Source of the DNA: Prostheceraeus crozeri
Taxonomy: Eukaryota; Platyhelminthes; Polycladida; Euryleptidae
DNA: 64,000 nt
Assembly (NCBI GenBank): GCA_907163375.1
Contig: CAJQUW010011644.1
Coordinates: 62,001-126,000 of the forward strand
Direction: 5' to 3'
Shown: positions 56,133 to 64,000 of the stretch, one piece after another
Numbering within the stretch: position 1 is the stretch's first letter
Layout: each line of letters starts with the position of its first letter
Position numbers and translations under genes: made by a program
Notes under the pieces: generated by a model
What the model saw: the letters and a program-made list of their open reading frames with translations, nothing else
Told to the model about the DNA's origin: nothing
Databases searched by the model: none

Positions 56133-59100
56133 TCATTGCTGACATAATTTAAGCTTCTCTTTCAGCCGCTCATCACATTCGGACGTTTCGTCCAGGTCCA
56201 CGTTGTATTCCCGCAGAGGTAAAGGTGCTGGAGCAGGGACTGGAGCGGGATCAGGAAAAGGGACCGGAGCGGGAGAAGGAACATGGACCGGACCGGGAGC
56301 AGGAGCAGGATCAGGAAAAGGGACCGGAGCGGGAGCAGGAACAGGTGCCGGAGTAGGAGTTGGAACTGGAGGTGGAGAAGGATCTCGTGGTGGTGTGGGA
56401 AGGCCTCGATGCTGAGCGCTGCAGTTTGGTGACGCCCGGATCCGCGAGAAGGAGATCTTCTCCTGTGATGTGAAATCAATCATATCCTGAAATGAGAAGA
56501 ATTAATTGTTTACTATCTCAGAAAATAGTGGGCCAGAGTGAATGCTATCCATTGAGAGAGGCCACAAAACCAGGTATTGGCTAAAAGCGAATTTCTATTA
56601 GGCAAGGCCTTTCAACCGGCCCAGCCGGTCATCGTCAGGCAAGTGACTCCAGACAACAGACTGGTCACTCACCAACAGTCGCAAAGCACAGCTCACTTGA
56701 CAGGTTGCAGCATCAAAATTTACAGCATAGAAATTGGAGACAGGCTTAAGAAAATATAGACCGTAAACATGAAATAAATGGAAATCATACTACTACAGAG
56801 GAGGAGCTAAGTAACAAGGCATAATAAGCAAAAGCAAGAATTGGAAAGAAAGTCAAAGTTACCGAAACCAAAGATCACTGATACGGTGCTTGGTGCGATT
56901 AGAGGAAGATAGCGTCTTCGTCCACCACGATTCTTTTATCACTCTCTTCCTCCAGTTACTCTCCTTGTCTATCACCTTCATCTCATCAAAATTTACTGAA
57001 TGCGAGTAGTCGTGAGCGTGTTGAGCCACTTCAGAGCGCATGGTGTCAATGTCTCGAACAGCCTTCATATGCTCTCGCCTTCGTTCATCCAACGTTCGTG
57101 AGGATTCTCCAACATAGCTCCAGCTACATCCCTCTGAGCCACAAGGCAGTTGATAGATGATCCCCAACTCGGTGGCAGGCACGGGTCGCTTCTTAACAAG
57201 CTGCTGTCGAAGAGTAGAGGTAGGCTTCATTCCCACGTGAATGTCACTCTTGCGAAGGACACTCCTTATCCTCTCAGAGACTCCAGGAATGTAGGGAATC
57301 GAGCCACAAAATTCATTCTTTGCCTTGTCGCTGTCATTGATTGGTTGATAGGAAGGAGTCCACCACTTCTCACATTCGGCTACGGAATATCCATTGGCTC
57401 GCAAAGTCTCGAACACTTTCCTTTCTTCACCAAGAATGTTGGTATCAGAGCAGATTGCACCAATTCTACTTGATAGACATCGAGCTAGCCCCTTGAAACA
57501 CCAATTGGGTGAGCCGATTCTCGCTGAATGTAGCGGTTAGTGTGGGTTGGCTTACGATATACAGAAAAAGCCAGACCATCAGAACCTCGCTCGATGCTCA
57601 CATCCATGAATGGCAAGATTCGGTTCTCCTCCAACTCCATTGTAAAATTGATCTTGGAATGAAGCGAATTCAAGAAATCCACAAATTTCCCCAGATCATC
57701 CATGGACTCCTTCCAATGAGCCAATATATCGTCCACATATCGAAGCCAAAATGACGGGAAAATAAAGCCAGCTGACAAGGCTCTCTCTTTGGCCATCCGC
57801 TCCAAGCTCACCATGAACAAGTTTGCGGCAATAGGCCCCAAACTGTTTCCCATTGCGACACCATCCGTTTGAATATAAATTCCATCGTAATGATTGAAGT
57901 AACAGGAAGTTAGCACTAAGCGGCATAATTTGAGAATCTCACTGACCGTGAGTCCACGAGCTCCCTGCAGATCACCATCTGTTAACAAGACTCTGAAAAC
58001 CTCAAGAGTCTCATTCACTGGGACGTTGGTGAAAAGTGACTCAATGTCAAAAGACACGTACACACCGTCGTTGGAATTGTAGTTTTGCAATTTTTTCACC
58101 AGCTCATGCGAGTTTGTGATATCAGAGTCGTGACCTCTCATGTAAGGAGTCAAAACTTTGGCCAAAAATCTTGAGATTGGAGCCCATAGACTACCAAACA
58201 TGCTCACTATAGGACGTAGAGGTATTCCATCCTTGTGCAGCTTCGGAAGTCCATATATATGGGGCACTTGATAGTGAGTGGGACATGGATAGAGAAGATC
58301 CCCTCTAGACATTCTTCAGAATGCGACTACTCGCATTCAGTAAATTTTGATGAGATGAAGGTGATAGACAAGGAGAGTAACTGGAGGAAGAGAGTGATAA
58401 AAGAATCGTGGTGGACGAAGACGCTATCTTCCTCTAATCGCACCAAGCACCGTATCAGTGATCTTTGGTTTCGGTAACTTTGACTTTCTTTCCAATTCTT
58501 GCTTTTGCTTATTATGCCTTGTTACTTAGCTCCTCCTCTGTAGTAGTATGATTTCCATTTATTTCATGTTTACGGTCTATATTTTCTTAAGCCTGTCTCC
58601 AATTTCTATGCTGTAAATTTTGATGCTGCAACCTGTCAAGTGAGCTGTGCTTTGCGACTGTTGGTGAGTGACCAGTCTGTTGTCTGGAGTCACTTGCCTG
58701 ACGATGACCGGCTGGGCCGGTTGAAAGGCCTTGCCTAATAGAAATTCGCTTTTAGCCAATACCTGGTTTTGTGGCCTCTCTCAATGGATAGTGTTTACTA
58801 TCTATATGTCCTTATAATGAGGATAGAGCACTGCAGTTCTAACAATACTTGTAAAAATCGTACCCCAGGAGCCATCGATGACAGATTGTCCCGAATCGAA
58901 TTATTCTGAAAATAAATATCACTGTGATAACTTTTAGAACCACATTTATCAAGAGAAATCATGAAATTTAGTTAATTATGTTATGTAGTTATTGCTAAGT
59001 TCGGAACTTACAAGAGAACGTCTTGTCTCATCCTCATCAGAAGATGATGTGGGTGACGACGTCGCCGCTGACGTAGTAGACGTCTCTCTACTCTCATCCG

Positions 59101-60018
59101 ATGAGAGGGAGGATTCATTGGGACGCTCTTCATTGTCCTCAACTGAAGTGGTAGTAGCCGATGTTGAGGCGACGCTACTAGCCCTGGTTTTTTTCAGGGA
59201 TAGAGATCGCATTACCTTAAGCGGTAGAAAAAGATAGAATGATGGCAATGGATGAGCAAATGGATGATGTATGATGCATCAACAAGTGGTGAGAGGGACT
59301 TATAATAACGGCTATAACAACTGTACTTACGGAACGTGGGGTACTTGGTTCTTCCACCGCACTCAACTTGGGCACAGATGGTAGAATTTTGAACAGCTGT
59401 AAGTAGAATTAACACATTATTTTACATCAAAGGTGATTAATTTTTATCAACATCACTTATATTTTTCATTTGAGGCAACTGTTTGACAACCTTTGTCTTC
59501 TTCTTCGCTGGAGGCCTCTCACACTGAAATGTTTTTGAAAAGTTACATTTACTTCATACATGACGAAACAAATGTTCTTAACATTATTCATTACTATTTT
59601 AAATTTAACATGCACAGATACCGGCACTCACCTCTAAATCACTTGATGAAGAGTCACTATCAAGGAATTCTATGGTCTTAAACTTGGGTTTCTTTTTTGA
59701 GGGGGTTTTGAGGGTTCGGCACATTGACTGAGAACTCTTTCTGCAGCCCTATCCTCCTTCGTGAAAAGTCTCGCCAATTTCCCTTTCTCGTCTTTCGAGG
59801 TTAAGTTTCTACCACCCCTACCATTCTCCTGCTCACAGGATGCATGCTTGCTGATGACTGCCTTCGACTTGTTCGCACGTAGGTCCTACATGTAAGACAA
59901 TACACATAGGTACACTCTTTGTGTCTACTCTTGTTCGCATGTCTCACAGGTTGGTTGCATGTTTCACAAAAGTGAAAGATAAAGCGCTGACGTGCGATGC
60001 TTGCATGACGAACCATTT
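56133..60018 (-). CDS. Multi-exon zinc / acidic / proline-rich gene, unknown
   Basis: Exons seen on the minus strand. Exon 1: 60018 to about 59835, with ATG at 60016 two bases after the 3' splice site ACTTACAG; it codes FCETCNQPVRHANKSRHKEC and YCLTCRTYV, a likely zinc unit. Exon 2: about 59740-59632, Lys-rich then FLDSDSSSSDLE, donor GAG/GTGAGT. Exon 3: from 59523, CERPPAKKKTKVVKQ; its donor is unclear. Exon 4: 59396-59331. Exon 5: 59215-59012, Ser/Thr/acidic, donor GTAAGT. Exon 6: from 56486, a long alternating Pro repeat (PVPAPAPVPFPDPAP) and a short helix (DERLKEKLKLCQQ). Exons 4 and 5 are whole-codon lengths in phase 0. Penelope copy 2 sits in the last intron. Start site, zinc N-terminus and acidic middle recall the 44.6-kb gene. 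It may be a Polinton B accessory gene or a host gene. Confidence 0.6.
56519..58791 (-). mobile_element. Penelope-like element, copy 2, with inverted end copies
   Basis: A different Penelope family from copy 1. The RT frame (58312-57485) has YGLPKLHKDGIPLRPIVS, SFDIESLFTNVP (near 58040), QTDGVAMGNSLGPIAANLFM (near 57850) and the catalytic RYVDDIL (near 57730). The GIY-YIG frame (57416-56859) has IIYQLPCGSEGCSWSYVGESSR and the HAHDYSHS motif. Between them the reading frame shifts, so the copy is probably dead. About 470 bases of the 3' end (56545-57013) are repeated inverted at about 58318-58791. The 12-bp target duplication TGTTTACTATCT lies at 56507-56518 and 58792-58803. It is 5'-truncated and lies in an intron of the gene at 56.1-60.0 kb. 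Confidence 0.87.
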
Positions 60019-60059
60019 CTGTAAGTCATGAAAAACGTTTGTCATTATATTGTCTGTTA

Positions 60060-62300
60060 GCAAATATGAACCCATTTAAGTAACTATTGCATACATATTA
60101 GAAAGTAATTCTACAGTAATTGATTTTTCTAACTCAGAAAAATATTTTCGAGATAGAAACCGAAAGTCGAAATGTTAAATTTACCTTGAAAAGGTTTTTT
60201 TACATATCGACATGAAATTTGGAACCAGCTGATAAATTATTTTATTTCGAAATGAAATCATAGAAACAAAACTGATGTTTCAAAAAGATAAACATTTCTG
60301 AGTTTGGTAAAACAACTTTTAATTCGTAAATAGTCTACATACTATCACTTTGAAAACAAAATTGGCATTTAAATTATCTATAAATTTGAAGCACACTTTG
60401 GAAATGTTTATCTTTATTTAAACACTTCATCATATAAGCTTGTGTGCTTTATAGGTTTTGAAAATGCTATAATTAAATATGAAAGTTAATAATTCTGTTT
60501 TATAATGTAGCATATAGTGTTCTTAATAGTCCGGTCTGTCAAGTTCATACGTTTACCAGACCGGAAATGTCTCTGAATTTTTGCATGATGAAAGATAATG
60601 CAATTTTAAAAGTTTTGAGTCGTGGGGTCCAAGAAAAATCCGTGGAGGAGAGGAGTCCTCACGTCTCAAAGTTGGCACTACGTCACGATTTTTGGTTGAT
60701 TTCATTGGCTGAAGTTTGTTTGTTTGCATTCAATAAATATTGTCTGAACTCATTTTTATTATTCTCACCTTGGTGATAACAATAAACAACTTTTAATATT
60801 TTCCAAGCTAAAGTCCAAAAATTAATATCAATTCAATTGCTGCCTATATTCTATTACATTCTTCTCATCCAAAGCCACTGATGCATCACATTACTGTAAA
60901 TTACATTTTAAAGGAAATGTGTAAGCAAGTAACAGCTAGATCATCGCTACAAACTTACAAAAGCGTAGAAAATAACAACCTGTTGTCTAAACATAAATAT
61001 ATGCAACGTATAAGTGTCTAGGAAGATGCACAAATGTTTCCACCCGGACAGGCTATTTGACATGCAGTATTTTTACTTTTGGCTGTGTCAATTCCTAAGT
61101 CGTTGAGAAATACCAAAGTTATATGTTGTCATTTTCCTTATTGAAATTCTTTAGTGAGTAAATGGGCAGTAGCTATTACATCGGCTGAGCTGGTACGATT
61201 TTGGTCTCACGACTATTACACCGACTCAGCAGGTTCAATTTTCTTCCATGTCTGCCACCACGCTTCAGATTTTTGACCCCGTGGGGACTCACAATTACTC
61301 AACATGACAGGAGTTATTCATCAGAATGTGTCTTGACTCGCTGCTTTTCTTGATTCGCCATACTTTGTCTTAATTCATCTTCTGGGCTTTGTTTTAGAAA
61401 TTCAGTATTTTCTTGAGCGAAATAAACTTACCTCCCAGCTATAAGACAATTTCGTCTGATATCGGCAATTTTTGAATCATATCACACTTTTAAACTAATG
61501 ACTGAATGAAGCTTGGTGACTGAGAAATCATCAGCTCGACTAGAGCAGAAAATGTTGGAGCTAGACACCATAGCAATCCCAAGAAGTAGTCTACTATGTC
61601 GTTTCAACAGGTACATTATCATGCATAAACTGTTCACATTCTACTATAGAGCGAGTTGGTATTTTATGTCTCAATAACAACTAAATAGTGTTGGTCCAAA
61701 GTGTCATTGATGTGTGATGAGATAGCTTGGTTGTGGATTTCTTCCTGTTTGTAGATAGTATTTTTACATAGTTCTTGTTCCACCCTTCTCTTCTTTGCTT
61801 GATGTATGCTTGTAAATATCTCTGGCTTGCCTTTTATCCATTTATACTTTATGCTCATGCACATAGAGGTTTTGAAATTTGAAATTTGCTACTTGGGTTT
61901 TGCTACTCATCGAAGACTACGTACTGTTGCCGGCTTGCTGGAAAGAGAATCAAAGGATCATCAACAATTTTGTCAAACAGTTATGGTGCCTCATCAAATC
62001 GAGTAATTCACTCCTTTTCTCACAACCTACTCAGCAACAAAGGACAACAGAGACAATACGAGCTATAACTCAATTGATGATATTCTACAGTAAGCTGTGG
62101 ATTTTTCAAATAAATTCAGTAGCCTCAAATTTCATTTTCTCTTTTGGATCGTAAAAGGTGTGAGCATAGAAACTCTGGCACTGAAATGATAAACTACAGG
62201 AGTAGCTGCCTGCATTTCAATTCTCAGCTATAAATTTCTCAATTTGTTTCGAAGAGTTTCTGTGCTTATACATTTGCCATTCAAAAGAGACAACCTTGCA
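60060..62300. other. Gene-free stretch
   Basis: AT-rich, no convincing gene. A short inverted pair, CCGGTCTG (60531-60538) and CAGACCGG (60557-60564), stands just before a 69-residue open frame (60567-60776) that I do not think is real. If Polinton B extends past the gene at 60.0 kb, its right end should be here, but no terminal repeat was recognised. Confidence 0.5.
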
Positions 62301-62388
62301 ATGACTTTATATGCATGATAGCAATAGTAATTCAAAGGTGTCTGTCAAAGGCATCGTGTGTCTTTCACTCTATTGCTACATGTATTAT

Positions 62389-63225
62389 GGCTACTTCAGT
62401 ATCTCTGTTAGAAGACCCTATCGAGTCGCATGCTTCGGAAGCTGAACTTATGAATGATCTTAGAATGAAATTAAGTAGCAGAACAAAGTCCGAGCTACGT
62501 GCGGAATTGAAGCGCAGGGGCTACAATTGCAATGGAGATCAGACTACACTTTTAAACAGAATCCTAGAAATTCGTAGGAAAGAGTGGGTTCGGTCGAACA
62601 GAGCTCTCCCACTGAGTTCACTGATCAGTGCAGTGCAAGTAGGAGCAGTAGTCCTGCAGCAAATTCGTCTTTAGACGCGAATCGATTAATAGCGCTATTT
62701 GCACAACAGCGCCAAGAGGACCAAAAACGATATGAAATGCAGCGCCAAGAGGATCAAAAGCGATTTGAATTACTTATGTTGGAAATGAAGCGCTCTTCCG
62801 AAGAGTCGCACGCCAATCTGATGAACATTATCAACAAACAGTCAACCGACCATGAAAATGAGCGCAAATTATTCCTTGAAAGTATGCTGCGATCACAAAT
62901 GTCAAATAATCACAAAGCAGTCGACATTGATCTAAATAAAGCTGATGTGATTCAAGAAAAAATTGAACGAATAAGTGATGAAGTCTGCTCTTCAATAAAC
63001 GATTTAAGGTCAAAATTGTCTGATAAATGTGCATATCATGTAATTGAAATAGCTCTTCAACGATGCGATACACGCATAAATGATCTCAGGCATCTTGTGG
63101 ACGGCAACATTGAATTGTTGAACAGTGAGAATGAAAGAGAGTCAATATTGCAAGCATTTGAAGCAATCAAGGAACGGATAATGCGAGCCGGCTCGCGAAA
63201 GCTCGGAATTGTACATAACTTTTAG
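62389..63225 (+). pseudogene. BEL-like gag fossil with SAP-like domain (no pol)
   Basis: Starts MATSVSLLEDP, then a SAP-like helix pair (KSELRAELKRRGYNCNGDQ..LLNRILEI, about 62490-62575), a Gln/Arg/Glu coiled coil with a tandem QRQEDQKR repeat (about 62700-62800), and a helical part (DEVCSSINDLRSKLSDK, IALQRCDTRINDLRHLVD) that lines up with the Gag of the BEL element at 2.8-3.5 kb. The DUF1759 core and all of pol are missing and no LTR pair was found. It is probably a remnant with about one break; a captured gag gene is the alternative. Confidence 0.65.
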
Positions 63226-63419
63226 CAAATAGACTGTACATATTTTTAGCACCTTATCTTTTTTCGGGGAGACGACACAAACGGAAGTGAGATTCACTAT
63301 GAAATTAAACAAGCTCCCGTCAGCTGCCATCAACGAAGTTAACTGACGTAGATTTCAAAGTCTCATCATCACCTTTCTAATGCATATAAAACCACATAAA
63401 CTGTGCATTGCAGGGAGGC

Positions 63420-63446
63420 GGAGTCCTATCATTTTGATAGGACTCC
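63420..63446. other. Perfect 12-bp hairpin and repeat
   Basis: GGAGTCCTATCA (63420-63431), loop TTT, TGATAGGACTCC (63435-63446). The right arm and what follows (TTGATAGGACTCCGACTCCGG) is repeated directly at about 63458-63478. It lies 195 bases after the gag remnant. Could be a terminator-like or LTR-edge structure. Confidence 0.6.
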
Positions 63447-64000
63447 GACTCCGGGGGTTGATAGGACTCCGACTCCGGATGGCAAGTTGTCGCGGATTGT
63501 GACGCAACGTTATTGGTATTGTCCATGTATTATCAGTTGTGTGCGTCAGTCATTATTGTCCGAATGAATGCATTCGATTCTTTAATACATTGCGCACCCC
63601 ATTGTTCCTGTAAATAATGTACATGTTTCGCATCCATATAAACGGCTTGAGCGCCTTTGTAATTTCAACACATTTGACCATGACAGAAGCTGGTTTTCAC
63701 TTACGTACGTAGTTTCAGTTTCGCTACTTTACACGACGCAAGTATATATATCCTAGCATTTTGAAAAATTGACTGGTAGCCTACATCATAGATCATTATA
63801 GGCTTGAGTTGATGCTAAAAACAGCTTTCGTCTCTCCTTGAAATTTATTGATCAGATTAAAATAGTTAATTTAAAGATATGTACAACCCCAAGCAAATGA
63901 TCAAGTGAAATACGTGAAAAACCAACTCAATACTGCATTATAGGCTTACCTAAACCTATATTTAGTGATCATTGTATCAGTTATCAATTTTTGATGATAG

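Noticed and set aside
56203-56415. Gly/Ala/Thr-rich plus-strand frame (MYSRRGKGAGAG...)
   Set aside because: Exact antisense of the proline-rich exon; composition follows from the repeat.
58992-59237. 81-residue plus-strand frame (MLSSELTRERLVSS...)
   Set aside because: Antisense of the Ser/Thr/acidic exon 59215-59012, which has good splice sites on the minus strand.
60567-60776. 69-residue frame after a short inverted repeat
   Set aside because: No family, no promoter or poly(A) signal in the right place, AT-rich flanks; probably chance.
61120-61260. Possible tandem repeat (CTATTACATCGGCTGAGC / CTATTACACCGACTCAGC)
   Set aside because: Only two diverged units; too little to call an element or a terminal repeat of Polinton B.
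1-64000. tRNA, rRNA or CRISPR features
   Set aside because: No cloverleaf with anticodon and B-box, no rRNA-like conserved stretch, and no regularly spaced identical repeats were seen.

Overview
The window is animal nuclear DNA, AT-rich and packed with transposable elements. The evidence is spliced genes with GT-AG introns, a CUB-domain exon, a BEL/Pao LTR retrotransposon, a CR1-like LINE, Penelope-like elements with GIY-YIG nucleases, a hAT-type element and two Polinton (Maverick/adintovirus) fossils. The phylum cannot be fixed from this sequence; an invertebrate is most likely. No rRNA, tRNA, CRISPR or prokaryotic operon was seen.

Layout. 40-10818 (minus): DNA polymerase B of Polinton fossil A, split by a BEL/Pao element (2205-9065, LTRs about 2.5% diverged, 5-bp target duplication). 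11.1-12.1 kb: two small genes with their own TATA and AATAAA signals. 12.3-16.2 kb: a segment ending in a Polinton-type terminus at 16211, carrying a decayed zinc/coiled-coil gene on the minus strand. 16.2-20.1 kb: host-like DNA with a hAT-type non-autonomous element (17294-18249) and one CUB exon (18821-19192). About 20.1-54.2 kb, and probably on to about 60 kb: Polinton fossil B. It holds a UBA/RING gene, core-protein-like genes, packaging ATPase, integrase, minor capsid, basic core protein, major capsid, protease, and polymerase B on the minus strand. Several elements sit inside it: a LINE with two open ORFs (23185-27480), a Penelope fragment (about 27966-28484), a 16.3-kb element with 4.5-kb inverted repeats (37158-53439), and two more Penelope elements (54496-56002 and about 56519-58791). 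56.1-60.0 kb: a multi-exon zinc/proline-rich/acidic gene. 62.4-63.2 kb: a second, gag-only BEL-like fossil.

The most interesting signal is the 16.3-kb element and its relatives. It has perfect 6-bp duplications (AATATG), begins AGTAGTAAG, and carries none of the recognisable Polinton core genes. Each long terminal repeat holds an inward promoter: a TATA box about 54 bases before a 5' splice site. The same TATA-to-donor unit and the same terminal CTTACTACT recur in the segment ending at 16211. Three genes (44.6, 14.5 and 60.0 kb) begin with an ATG 2 to 7 bases after a 3' splice site, followed by a Cys/His-rich N-terminus, acidic/serine-rich middle and coiled coil. My reading, which is inference, is that this gene is an accessory Polinton module driven by a spliced promoter in the terminal repeat. 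The 16.3-kb element would then be a large non-autonomous Polinton derivative that jumped into another Polinton's polymerase gene.
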